Origin: Candidatus Eisenbacteria bacterium
GTDB taxonomy: Bacteria; Eisenbacteria; RBG-16-71-46; SZUA-252
DNA length: 53,731 nt
Reading direction: 5' to 3'
Assembly: GCA_005893305.1 (NCBI GenBank)
Contig: VBOZ01000002.1
Span: 1,285 to 55,015 of the forward strand
Part shown: positions 1 through 12,836 of the stretch, one piece after another
How the letters are laid out: the number at the start of each line of letters is the position of its first letter
How positions within the stretch are numbered: the stretch's first letter is position 1
The notes under the pieces: model-generated
What the model was told of the DNA's origin: nothing
The model's input: only the letters and a program-made list of their open reading frames with translations
Databases searched by the model: none
Made by a program: the position numbers and the translations under genes

Positions 1-1
1 G

Positions 2-673
2 GCGATGGAGCGGAAGGTCTGGCTCAAGAAGGGCGGCTACATCACCATCGACCAGACCGAGGCGCTCGTGGCGATCGACGTGAACACGGGCCGCTTCACG
101 GGGAAGAAGAGCCAAGAGGAGACGATCTTAAAGACGAACCTCGAGGCGGCCGAGGAGGCCGCGCGACAACTTCGGCTCCGCGACCTGGGCGGCATCATCG
201 TCCTCGATTTCATCGACATGGAGGAGGAATCGAACCGGAAGGCGGTCGCGGACGCGCTGCGCGGCCATCTGAAGCACGACCGGTCCCGGACGAAAGCATT
301 CGCGATCAGCGAGCTGGGGTTGGTCGAGATGACCCGCCAGAGGCAGCGTCCGAGCCTCGAGAATTACTTTACCGAGAACTGCGCGGCGTGCGAGGGCTCG
401 GGGCGTGTGCTCTCGCTCCCCTCGGCGACGCTCAAGATCGAGCGCATGCTTCGGCGCGTGGGACAGCGCGCGAAGGAGAAGCAGCTGATCCTCCGCGTCC
501 ATCCGGACGTGGCGGTGCACTTGGTGGAGCAGAACGCCGACCGGTTGGGCCGGCTCGAGAGGCAGTTCCGGTTCCGCGTGGAAATTCGGGACGATCCGTC
601 CCTGCGGCGAGATGAGATCCGCCTCTTCCGCGGGAAGACGTTCGAAGAGATCACGAAGCAGTTCGAGCGCTGA
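2..673 (+). CDS. rng: Ribonuclease E/G family protein, C-terminal part (5' truncated)
   Basis: The reading frame is open from the window edge, so only the last 223 residues are seen. RNase E/G enzymes are endoribonucleases acting in rRNA and mRNA processing. The visible part holds the catalytic DNase-I-like half: AIDVNTG and LDFIDM carry the two metal-binding aspartates of the family, followed by the zinc-link motif CAACEGSGR, which in RNase E holds the dimer together, and then the small C-terminal domain. It stops soon after that domain, without the long disordered scaffold of enterobacterial RNase E, so it is more like RNase G (CafA). It lies 13 bases upstream of rplU, a common arrangement (rng-rplU-rpmA). 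The S1 domain would lie outside the window. Confidence 0.93.
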   Translation, partial: AMERKVWLKKGGYITIDQTEALVAIDVNTGRFTGKKSQEETILKTNLEAAEEAARQLRLRDLGGIIVLDFIDMEEESNRKAVADALRGHLKHDRSRTKAFAISELGLVEMTRQRQRPSLENYFTENCAACEGSGRVLSLPSATLKIERMLRRVGQRAKEKQLILRVHPDVAVHLVEQNADRLGRLERQFRFRVEIRDDPSLRRDEIRLFRGKTFEEITKQFER

Positions 674-686
674 AGAAAGGGGTACC

Positions 687-1010
687 ATGACAGAATCGCG
701 CTATGCCGTCATCGAGGCCCAGGGTCTCCAGTACCGGGTGGCGAAGGAGGAAGAGCACATCCTCCCCCACATGGGTGCGGAGCCGGGCCAGGAAGTCACC
801 TTCGACCGCGTGCTTCTGATCGCGGATGGGAAGGGCGTGAAAATCGGACAGCCGTTGGTCGAGGGCGCTTCGGTGAAGGTCCAGGTTCTCGGCACGGAGA
901 GAGGCCCCAAGATCCAAGTCGGCGTCTACAAGCGGCGGAAGAAGTACCGCCGGAAGATCGGTTACCGGGACACCCTGACGCGGGTGAAGATCCTGGACAT
1001 CCGCGGTTAA
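687..1010 (+). CDS. rplU: 50S ribosomal protein L21
   Basis: 107-residue ribosomal protein that binds 23S rRNA in the large subunit. It begins YAVIEAQGLQYRV and ends in the basic stretch KRRKKYRRKIGYRD followed by TxVKI, all typical of bL21; the length is near the usual 103. The ATG at 687 is chosen because a purine-rich Shine-Dalgarno (GAAAGGGG, 675-682) sits just upstream and the family N-terminus begins here; the open frame extends further back to 612 but that part overlaps the RNase gene and has no L21 similarity. Followed by rpmA after 21 bases, the usual rplU-rpmA operon. Confidence 0.97.
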   Translation: MTESRYAVIEAQGLQYRVAKEEEHILPHMGAEPGQEVTFDRVLLIADGKGVKIGQPLVEGASVKVQVLGTERGPKIQVGVYKRRKKYRRKIGYRDTLTRVKILDIRG

Positions 1011-1031
1011 GCGGAGAGGAGCGGGAGAGAA

Positions 1032-2244
<1,213 letters not shown>

Positions 2245-2352
2245 TCTGCGCGGTCCGGTAACAAGCCTAGACGCTGCGCGAAAAGAAGCCCCGGGGAGCC
2301 AACCTCTGGGCTAGTAGCGCCTCGGTTAGATACGGTGGAGTACACTCCTCCG

Positions 2353-3132
2353 ATGGCCCGCATCGTACTCACAACACTCCTCTCAATCATGAGTCTCGCC
2401 GTGTTTCCAGCGTCGGCTAATTCCTCGTGCGAGACTGAAATCGACACCAAATCACGATACCTCAGCTTCATGGCGTATGAGACCCACCCGATAGCCGAAA
2501 CCAATGACAGCACTGGCCTTAGAAATCTGGAAGTCGAGCTCACGAAGATGTGGTCTCGACTGGCGCGAGGGCTGGCGACTGCAGTCAATTGCCAAAGGCG
2601 CGTTGAATCGGACTCGCTCCTTTCGAAAGTCCTCTCTCTCTCGCCAATCTCGCTGATGTCCCAATCAGGTCGACCAATTCAAGCGGTTTCGGACATCGAC
2701 TCGCATGAGGCGGCGCCGAGTGATTCCCTCCTATCGTTATTCCGTGACCTGGACCGCGATTCGTCCGCGGAGCTATTTACCGTATTGCTCGGGTCGTTCG
2801 CTCGGAAGCCGGCCGCCGAATCCTTTATGGTGGGGCTCGGATATTCGCCTGATAGGGAAATCGAACGTTCGGAAGCAAGAATGGATACGACCATGGTCAT
2901 GGACATCGTCTATAGCGACTGTTCCAGGGAGTTCGATCGGGCGAAGCTCTTCATTCTGCCTCGTGAGTTGACGGCCGACGGGAAAGCTTGGGTGCTCAGC
3001 GGGCTCTTCTACTCACATGCCGACGCGCAACGTTCGCTGGGCAGGCACCGGCTACCGGGGAAGAGAAAGGCACAAGTGATACGACTCCGCTTTACAGCGC
3101 AGGTCCTCCGCAGTGCGTTTCCGCTCATTTGA
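2353..3132 (+). CDS. Hypothetical secreted protein
   Basis: Not recognised. The 259-residue product starts with a likely Sec signal peptide (MARIVLTTLLSIMSLAVFPASA, shown here in parts: basic MAR, hydrophobic VLTTLLSIMSLAVF, cleavage after ASA). The rest is polar with a few cysteines (SSCE, AVNC, YSDC) and no motif I can name. The ATG at 2353 is preferred to a GTG at 2335 in the same frame because GGTGGAG lies about 12 bases before it and the signal peptide begins there. GC is visibly lower than in the neighbours (about 50-55 percent in 2341-2460 by hand count), which suggests recent acquisition. Its stop overlaps the proposed TTG start of the next gene. Confidence 0.55.
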   Translation: MARIVLTTLLSIMSLAVFPASANSSCETEIDTKSRYLSFMAYETHPIAETNDSTGLRNLEVELTKMWSRLARGLATAVNCQRRVESDSLLSKVLSLSPISLMSQSGRPIQAVSDIDSHEAAPSDSLLSLFRDLDRDSSAELFTVLLGSFARKPAAESFMVGLGYSPDREIERSEARMDTTMVMDIVYSDCSREFDRAKLFILPRELTADGKAWVLSGLFYSHADAQRSLGRHRLPGKRKAQVIRLRFTAQVLRSAFPLI

Positions 3133-3959
3133 CGCAGCCTGATTCGACGGGTGGTTCACAGGCAATTGGGTCACCCGTCAATTCCGGCCGCACCAATCTC
3201 TGGACCGTGATCGGAATCGGACTCGTCGCCTATGCGGCGTGCGATATGGTGCACGAGGTTCTCGGCCACGGCCTTGCGTGCCTGCTGACCGGCGTCCGGG
3301 CGCTCTCCCTCTCGACCGTCGCCCTGCAAACGGGCACCAGCAATCGCTTCGTGGCGGCGGCCGGGTCGATCGCGAACGTTGCCGCCGGCGTGCTCGCGAT
3401 GTCGCTGTTCCGACGGGGGACGATCTTCGGAGCGACGCGCTACTTTCTGTGGCTGTTCGCAGCGCTCAATTTGCTGAACGGCACCGGCTACCTGCTCTTC
3501 TCCGGGGTACTCGATTTCGGCGACTGGGCCGTCGTGATTGCCGGACTTGAGCCACACGGGGCGTGGCGCGCCATGATGGCGGCGGCCGGCGCAGTGCTCT
3601 ATGTCGGCGCGGTCAGGCTCATCGCCTCGCAGATGATTACCTTGGTGCGGAGCGGGGAGGTGGACCGGCTAGAGGTGCCTCGCCTCGTCTTTCCGGCGTA
3701 CCTGGCGGGCGGACTGCTCTTGGTCGCTGCGGCGACCCTCAATCGGATCAGCCCGAGCCTCGTTCTGATGTCGGGCGTAAGCAGCGGCTTTGGCGCCATG
3801 GCCGGCGTCGCGTTCGTCCCGAGACTCGTCGAGCGTAGGACCGAGGAATCCGCGAGCGCGGTTGCTCCGCTTTCATTCAACCTCGGCTGGGTCGTGGCTG
3901 GGTTGGTGGTGGCGGTCGCCTTCATTGCAGTCCTGGGCCCCGGCGTCCGGCTTTCGTAA
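3129..3959 (+). CDS. Multi-spanning membrane protein, M50-metallopeptidase-like
   Basis: A 276-residue polytopic membrane protein with about six to seven hydrophobic segments. The first contains HEVLGH (His42, Glu43, His47), a metal-binding-like motif with one residue more than the HExxH of site-2-protease (M50) enzymes. A later segment, NLLNGTGY followed by SGVLDFGDW, resembles the second M50 motif with its metal-binding aspartate. I infer an M50-like intramembrane metalloprotein; the activity is unproven. The TTG at 3129 is chosen because it overlaps the upstream stop as TTGA; the frame is open back to 2988, but that part lies inside the previous gene. A GTG at 3207 would cut into the first helix. 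Confidence 0.5.
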   Translation: MTQPDSTGGSQAIGSPVNSGRTNLWTVIGIGLVAYAACDMVHEVLGHGLACLLTGVRALSLSTVALQTGTSNRFVAAAGSIANVAAGVLAMSLFRRGTIFGATRYFLWLFAALNLLNGTGYLLFSGVLDFGDWAVVIAGLEPHGAWRAMMAAAGAVLYVGAVRLIASQMITLVRSGEVDRLEVPRLVFPAYLAGGLLLVAAATLNRISPSLVLMSGVSSGFGAMAGVAFVPRLVERRTEESASAVAPLSFNLGWVVAGLVVAVAFIAVLGPGVRLS

Positions 3960-4065
3960 CGATCCCCGCCGAGCTGGGAGAAGCGCCTCTCAGATCCGAT
4001 TCCAACCTTTCCGTAGGTGGACCCGTCAAACGCACCGAGCGGTTTACCCGCGCCGGAGGGTCTTG

Positions 4066-5020
4066 TTGCGCTTCCTCGCACTCCCGTTCAAGGCAGCCTT
4101 GGTTGCGGGCATTCTCCTGTCGCTGGCTGCCCACGACGTCTGGGCTCAATCGGCCTCCATCCTCGATACGACTGAAGTCCGGCGCTGGCGCGAAGACCTC
4201 GCATTCCTCCGCGCAGAGATGCCGGCCCGGCACGCGAACCTGTTTCACGCGATGACGCACGCGCAGTTCGACAGCGCGCTCCAGAGCATCGATCAAGACC
4301 TGCCTCACCTCGCGCGGCATCAGGTCATCGTGGAGCTGCAACGGTTGGCCGCGCTCGTCGGCGACGGCCATACCAACGTGAGCCCATGGCGTGACACCTC
4401 GGCCGTCTTCCAACAGCTGCCGGTCGCGCTGTACTGGTTTGATGACGGCATCTTCGTGCGCGCAACTACGAAAGACCAAGCATCGCTCCTTGGCGCACGC
4501 GTCGTGCGGATCGGAGGAATTCCGGTGGAGGGGGCGCTGGCGCGAGTACGCCCGCTCGTTAGCCATGACAACGAGATGGGCGTGCGCGCGTGGACGCCGG
4601 TTCTCCTGACCATGCCGGAGGTCCTGCACGCGCTCGGGCTCTCTGAACCGCGACATCGCGCGAAGCCTGATCAAGTCCCGCTATGACTCGCCGGGCCGCC
4701 TCGTGGTGATCACAGGTCGCTGGACCTGGTCCGCGGCACAGATGCTCATCAACGAGCTCGAGAATCTCGCGGATGTCGTGTTCGCCGGCGAGCCGAGCGC
4801 CTCGCGCGGGAACGTCTATGGGGACTCGAAGAAGATCGTGCTGCCGAACAGCCACTTGACGGTGCGGGTCTCCAGCCTCTACTGGCAGCAGTCGGATCCG
4901 CGCGATACCCGCGAGTTCATACCCGTGACCGTATCCGCGCCGCTCACGTTCGCGGACTACGTCGCGGGGCGCGACCCCGCGCTGGAGGCGGCCGAGAGGG
5001 TGGGCGAGGAGAAGAAATAG
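4066..5020 (+). pseudogene. S41-family peptidase remnant (internal deletion plus frameshift)
   Basis: The 5' part (TTG at 4066, five bases after GGAGGG at 4055-4060) encodes a signal peptide ending VWAQ and the N-terminal half of an S41 (tail-specific-protease-like) enzyme, including the core motif VGDGHT. This frame fits the family up to HALG near 4638. The C-terminal half then continues in the +1-shifted frame from about 4640 (SLNRDIARSLIKS, then VVITGRWTWSAAQ with the serine-nucleophile region, then FAGEPSASRGNVYGDS) to a stop at 5018-5020. The roughly 100 residues that normally lie between these halves are missing, so this is a fused remnant and not a simple single-base error. The predicted product of the first frame stops at 4686. 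Could also be an assembly join. Confidence 0.75.
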
Positions 5021-5112
5021 CGCCCGACGCGGGCCACCGCAAAGCTGAGTCGCCCGCGAACGGGAGCGCCGGCGAGGACAAGCGCCCGGAGGTTGACTCC
5101 CCAGGGCCCGCA

Positions 5113-8478
<3,366 letters not shown>

Positions 8479-8482
<4 letters not shown>

Positions 8483-9507
8483 CGAAGAGCCTCTACCGCG
8501 AGAAATCCAAGGCCGGCGTGGAGCCGGCTTCCGAAACCCAGGTCGCCGCGTGGGCCAGGGAGGTTCTGGCTCTTGAGTGCGAGGCGATTCAAGGCCTCAA
8601 GCCTCTAATCGGCAAAGAATTCGAGGCCGCGATTCAGACGCTTTCGAAGGTCCGCGGCCAGGTCCTCACCCTCGGTGTCGGGAAGTCCGGCCTGGTCGCG
8701 AAGAAGATCGCGGCCACCCTCACGGGCACGGGGACACCGGCCACGTTCGTCCATCCGGTCGACGCCGTCCACGGCGACCTGGGTATTGTGTCGCGGGACG
8801 ACGCGGCCATCCTCCTCTCGAAGAGCGGGGAGACGGCCGAGCTGCTGGAGCTTCTGCCCGCCTTCCGGCGTCGCGGGGTCGCCATCATCACGATGACCTG
8901 CCACCCCGAGTCGTCCCTCGGAACCGCGTCGGACCACGTGCTCGACCTGGGCCGCCCGCCCGAGGCCTGTCCCGAGAACCTCGTGCCGACCTCGACCACG
9001 ACCGCGGCCTTGGCGCTGGGCGATGCGGTCGCGATCGTGCTGATGCGGCTCAAGGGATTCACGCGCGAAGATTTCGTCTTCCTCCACCCCGGCGGCGTCG
9101 TGGGCCAGGCCGCGCTCCTCCGCGTCGAGGACCGGATGCACGGCGGCGACGCGCTTCCCCGCGTCGGCACCGAAGCCACGCTCCGGGACGCGCTCCTCGA
9201 GATATTGAACAAGCGCCTCGGCATGACGACGGTGGTGGACCGTTCGGGCGTCCTGCGCGGCATTCTGACGGACGGAGACCTGAAGCGGATCCTGCTTCGC
9301 GGCGACGCCGATCTCGCGCAGGCCGTGGAGAAGGTGATGTCGCGCGCGCCCCGATCGATCGAGGCGGACGCCCTCATCGCGCAGGCGGTCCGGAAGATGG
9401 AGGAGAACGAGGGGGGAGCGATCACGTCTCTCGTCGTGCTCGACCCGGGGGGCCGGCCCCTCGGGGTCATCCACCTCCACGATTGTCTCGATCTCAGGAC
9501 GCGGTAA
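8479..9507 (+). CDS. kdsD: Arabinose-5-phosphate isomerase, KpsF/GutQ type (SIS + two CBS domains)
   Basis: 342-residue enzyme that makes arabinose-5-phosphate from ribulose-5-phosphate, the first step of Kdo synthesis. The SIS domain (about residues 45-180) has LGVGKSGLVAKKIAATLTGTG, the conserved FVHPVDAVHGDLG and SKSGETAE; PTSTTTAALALGDA follows. Two CBS repeats fill the C-terminal third (RMHGGDALPRV, then TDGDLKR and VMSRAPRSI), the usual architecture. Starts at GTG 8479, overlapping the kdsA stop; the frame is open further upstream but only as a shadow of kdsA. In E. coli kdsC (Kdo-8-P phosphatase) would follow; here lptC follows directly. Confidence 0.95.
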
Positions 9508-9511
9508 GGCC

Positions 9512-10099
9512 ATGCGCTGGCACGGGTTTGACCGCGCCGGCAGGTGCGTGATAATGTCGGCGCTCCTCGCGATCGGCCTCGACGGCTGCCGGGGAAAGCC
9601 GAATTCCGCTCCCAGCGAGGCGGAGATTCGGATCCCCGACCAGGAGGCCCGGGATTTCGCGCTCACGGAGAGCTCGGTGGGGAAGAAGAGCTGGACCCTT
9701 CGGGCTTCATACGCGGCCATGTACAACGACCGAAACCTCGTGGACGCTCAGACGGTTCGCATCGAGTTCTTCAACGATAAAGGCGAGACGTACTCGACGC
9801 TCGTGGCCGATCAGGGCCTCGTCCACCAGCGAACGAACGACCTCGAGGCCCGGGGCCACGTCAAGATCGTCACGACGAGCGGCGTGAAGCTGGAAACGGA
9901 TTCGCTCCGGTGGATGAACAACACCGGAAAGATCGTCTCGGACGCGTTCGTCAAGGTCACGCGAAAGAGCGACGTGGTGACCGGCTGGGGTTTCGAGAGC
10001 GACGCCAATCTCGACCATTTCCATCTCTCGCGCGAGGTTCACGCGGAAGTCCGCGAGATGGAAGGGACCGCGGCGGGCGACAGCGGATCGAGCCGATGA
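9512..10099 (+). CDS. lptC: LPS export system periplasmic protein LptC
   Basis: 195-residue protein of the LptBFGC-A-DE bridge that carries LPS through the periplasm. The N-terminus has basic residues, a hydrophobic stretch (CVIMSALLAIGL) and LDGC, which reads as a lipobox, so it may be lipid-anchored and not held by a transmembrane helix as in E. coli. The remainder has the beta-jellyroll pattern of LptC: FALTESSVGKKSWTL, YNDRNLVDAQ, ARGHVKI and LETDSLRW. Assignment rests on this pattern plus position between kdsD and lptB. ATG 9512 is preferred to 9554 because it gives a full signal sequence. The ATGA overlap with lptB indicates coupling. No lptA lies between them. Confidence 0.87.
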   Translation: MRWHGFDRAGRCVIMSALLAIGLDGCRGKPNSAPSEAEIRIPDQEARDFALTESSVGKKSWTLRASYAAMYNDRNLVDAQTVRIEFFNDKGETYSTLVADQGLVHQRTNDLEARGHVKIVTTSGVKLETDSLRWMNNTGKIVSDAFVKVTRKSDVVTGWGFESDANLDHFHLSREVHAEVREMEGTAAGDSGSSR

Positions 10100-10821
10100 C
10101 GGGGCTCGTGGCGCGCGATCTCGAGCGTTACTATGGAAACTGGAAGGTCGTCGACAAGGTGACGATCGAGGTCCAGCGGGGCCAGGTCGTCGGGCTTCTG
10201 GGGCCGAACGGGGCGGGAAAGACCACGACGTTCTATCTGATCGTGGGCCTCCTTCGCGCGGACGGGGGCCGGATCGAGTTCGACGGCCGGGACGTGACGC
10301 GGGCGCCCATGCACGAGCGGGCGCGGATCGGGATCGGCTATCTCCAGCAGGAGCCGTCGATCTTCCGTCGCCTCACGGTGCGGGAGAACATCCTCGCGAT
10401 CTTGGAGACGTTGAAGCTGAGTAAGAAGGAGCGGGCGCAGCGGCTAACGCAGCTTCTCGAGGAGCTGAACATCTCGCACCTCGCGGACCGGAAGGGATAC
10501 AACCTGTCCGGGGGGGAGCGGCGCCGCGTGGAGATCACGCGCGCGCTGGTCACGCAGCCGGGGTATCTCCTCCTGGATGAGCCGTTCGTCGGGATCGATC
10601 CGATCGCGGTCGGAGAGATCCAGGACATCGTCTCGCGATTGCAGAAGAAGGGGTTGGGCATCCTGATCACCGATCACAACGTGCGGGAGACGCTCAGCAC
10701 GACGGACCGCGCGTACATCATGTTCGAAGGCAAAATATTGCTTCACGGCACCAGCGAGGAGCTCGCGCGGGACCCTGTCGCTCGCCAGATCTATCTCGGC
10801 GAGCGGTTCCGATTGGACTGA
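10096..10821 (+). CDS. lptB: LPS export ABC transporter ATP-binding protein LptB
   Basis: 241-residue ATPase that powers extraction of LPS from the inner membrane by LptFG. All ABC motifs are present: Walker A GPNGAGKTT, Q-loop GYLQQEPSIFRRLTVREN (the QEPSIFRxLTV form is characteristic of LptB), signature LSGGERRR, Walker B YLLLDEPFVGIDP and switch histidine ITDHNVRET. The ATG overlaps lptC by 4 bases. rpoN follows after 13 bases, as in many Gram-negative genomes. The permeases LptF/LptG are not in this window. Confidence 0.97.
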   Translation: MTGLVARDLERYYGNWKVVDKVTIEVQRGQVVGLLGPNGAGKTTTFYLIVGLLRADGGRIEFDGRDVTRAPMHERARIGIGYLQQEPSIFRRLTVRENILAILETLKLSKKERAQRLTQLLEELNISHLADRKGYNLSGGERRRVEITRALVTQPGYLLLDEPFVGIDPIAVGEIQDIVSRLQKKGLGILITDHNVRETLSTTDRAYIMFEGKILLHGTSEELARDPVARQIYLGERFRLD

Positions 10822-10834
10822 GGGGCAATTCTCC

Positions 10835-12268
10835 ATGGAAATGAGACATGGCCTGAGAATGCAGCAGAAGCCGACGCTGATCATGACGCAGCGTCTGCAG
10901 CAGGCCTTGAAATTACTACAAATGCCGACCCTCGAGCTCCAGCAGGCGTTGAAGCAGGAGCTGGAGCGGAATCCGCTCCTCGAGGAGGTCGATGAAGTCG
11001 ACGAAGTCGAGGAGATGGAGGAGGTCAAGAAGGAGGCGGGGCAGGAGGACAGCGCCGAGCCGGTCGAGACCGTGGAGCCGGATAAGAACCAGGAGGTCGA
11101 CTGGAACGAGCTCTGGCCGGACCAGTTCGAGGGGCCATCCGCCCCTCGCACGGACGATCCGGACGCCGAGTTCTACGAGCGCGTTCCGGTCACGCGGGAA
11201 AGCCTGGGCGACCACCTGATCGAGCAGCTTCGCCTCCTCTCGCTGGAGGAGGACAATCTTGCGCTCGGCGAATACCTGATCGGGTCGATCGACGAAAACG
11301 GATATCTACAGACGACCGTCGAGGAGGTGGCCGAGACATTCGGCATCGCGCCGGACAAGGTCGAGGACATCCTCGCCGCGATCCAGAAATTCGAGCCCGC
11401 CGGCGTCGGCGCGCGAAATCTCCAAGAGTGCCTCTGGATCCAGCTGGTGCAGCGGAAGCAGGAGACAACGCTCGCGGGTCGGATCGTCCAGGAGCAGTTC
11501 GACAACCTGCTCGCCCGGCGCTTCGGGGAGATCGGCCGGAATCTGAAATGCACCGTCGAGGACGTCCAGGCCGCGGGCGACCTCATCTCCACGTTGGATC
11601 CCCGGCCGGGGCAGGAGATCGCCGCCGAGGAGACCAAGTACGTGACCCCGGACCTGATCGTCGAGCGCGTCGGGGAAGACTTCGTCGTCTCGCTCAACGA
11701 TCGGAACGTGCCGCGGCTCCGGATCAGCGCCGCCTATCAGCAGATGCTTCGCAACAAGACCGCGGGCCAGGACGAGACGCGGAAATTCATCTCCGACAAG
11801 CTGAACTCGGCCAAGTGGCTCATCCAGACGATCGAGCAGCGGCGAAAGACGATGATCAAGGTCATGCGCCGGATCGTGGAGGAGCAGAAGGAGTTCTTCG
11901 AGAGGGGCGTCGAAGGGCTCCGGCCCCTCACGCTCCAGCAGATCGCGAACCAGATCGGGATGCACGAGTCGACCGTCAGCCGCGTGACCACGAACAAGTA
12001 CGTCCAGACGCCGCGCGGCGTCTTCGAGCTGAAGTATTTCTTCTCGAGCGGCCTCGCGACGGAAGAGGGGGACGACGTCTCGGCCAAGGTCGCGAAGGAC
12101 AAGATTCTCACGTTGATCAACAACGAGGACAAGCGCGAGCCGCTGAGCGATCAGCGCGTCGCCGAGATCCTGCACGAGCAGGGGCTCCGGATCGCCCGGC
12201 GCACCGTCGCCAAGTACCGTGAGGCGCTGCGGCTCCTGCCGGCGCGCGCACGGCGGCGTTACGCTTGA
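10835..12268 (+). CDS. rpoN: RNA polymerase sigma-54 factor
   Basis: 477-residue alternative sigma factor that recognises -24/-12 promoters and needs an AAA+ activator. The N-terminal region I is glutamine/leucine rich (MTQRLQQALKLLQMP, then LELQQALKQELERNP), followed by an acidic region II. The core-binding domain contains FEPAGVGARNLQECL; the helix-turn-helix reads MHESTVSRVTTNKYVQTPRG; the DNA-binding RpoN box near the C-terminus is ARRTVAKYRE, close to the classical ARRTVAKYRE/ARRTVTKYRE. Start ATG 10835 gives the conserved N-terminus. No activator gene and no clear -24/-12 promoter was seen in this window. Confidence 0.97.
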   Translation: MEMRHGLRMQQKPTLIMTQRLQQALKLLQMPTLELQQALKQELERNPLLEEVDEVDEVEEMEEVKKEAGQEDSAEPVETVEPDKNQEVDWNELWPDQFEGPSAPRTDDPDAEFYERVPVTRESLGDHLIEQLRLLSLEEDNLALGEYLIGSIDENGYLQTTVEEVAETFGIAPDKVEDILAAIQKFEPAGVGARNLQECLWIQLVQRKQETTLAGRIVQEQFDNLLARRFGEIGRNLKCTVEDVQAAGDLISTLDPRPGQEIAAEETKYVTPDLIVERVGEDFVVSLNDRNVPRLRISAAYQQMLRNKTAGQDETRKFISDKLNSAKWLIQTIEQRRKTMIKVMRRIVEEQKEFFERGVEGLRPLTLQQIANQIGMHESTVSRVTTNKYVQTPRGVFELKYFFSSGLATEEGDDVSAKVAKDKILTLINNEDKREPLSDQRVAEILHEQGLRIARRTVAKYREALRLLPARARRRYA

Positions 12269-12299
12269 CCGGGTTCCGCGACTCACCGAGGGGAGGGGC

Positions 12300-12836
12300 A
12301 TGGAAATCACGATCAAGGGTCGCCACTGGAAGCCGCCGCAGACCTTCCGCGATTACGCCGTCGAGCAGATCGAGAAGCTGAGCCGTTTCAACCCGCGGAT
12401 GATCCGGGCCCAGCTCACGGTCACCCGGGAAGGGTACCGCCACCAGGCGGAGCTCCACCTCCACGGAAACGACATGGATCTTCTGGCGAAGGCGGAGGCC
12501 ACTGATCCGCGCGCGGCGCTCGACATGGTTCTGGTCAAACAGGAGCGGTCGCTCCTACGCCGCAAGGGTCGGATCAAGGACCGGAAGAAGCATGCCCCGA
12601 CGATTCGCCTGCAGCCCCCCGCCGAGGAGATCCGCCCCCTGCCGCGGACGACCGCCGAGCCGATCAACGTCGTGCGCTTGAGGCCGGATCGACCCGTCCT
12701 GAGCGTCGACGAAGCGGCGCGCACGCTGATCTCGACGAAGAAGCTGGTTCTGGTCTTCGAGGAGCAGGGTGGGGAGGGTCTCCGGGTCGCCTACAGGCTC
12801 GGGAACGGCAAGGTCGGTCTGCTTGAGCTCGACTAG
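12300..12836 (+). CDS. hpf: Ribosome hibernation-promoting factor, long form
   Basis: 178-residue protein. The first ~100 residues are an S30AE/RaiA domain (MEITIKGRHWKPP, then EKLSRFNPRMIRAQLTV and a basic segment RRKGRIKDRKK), which binds in the 30S decoding region; the last ~55 residues (NVVRLRPDRPVLSVDEAARTL, ending KVGLLEL in the strand pattern) are the extra domain of long HPF that pairs ribosomes into 100S dimers. The ATG at 12300 follows a strong GAGGGGAGGGG site. It follows rpoN as in many genomes and overlaps hprK by 14 bases. Confidence 0.92.
   Translation: MEITIKGRHWKPPQTFRDYAVEQIEKLSRFNPRMIRAQLTVTREGYRHQAELHLHGNDMDLLAKAEATDPRAALDMVLVKQERSLLRRKGRIKDRKKHAPTIRLQPPAEEIRPLPRTTAEPINVVRLRPDRPVLSVDEAARTLISTKKLVLVFEEQGGEGLRVAYRLGNGKVGLLELD

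Noticed and set aside
128-688. Long open frames on the - strand opposite rng, mdh, pyrG, polA, the surface genes and others
   Set aside because: They mirror real + strand genes in GC-rich DNA, have Arg/Ala/Gly-rich products and no family motifs.
2287-2312. AGCCC/GGGCT pairing after mdh as a terminator
   Set aside because: Only five pairs with a 16-base loop and no T-run.
2988-3128. N-terminal extension of the M50-like membrane protein back to 2988
   Set aside because: It would overlap the previous gene by 145 bases and reads as low-complexity shadow; TTG 3129 with TTGA overlap is more likely.
9518-9532. TGGCAC near the lptC start as a sigma-54 -24 box
   Set aside because: No GC pair at the required distance for a -12 box, and it lies inside coding sequence.
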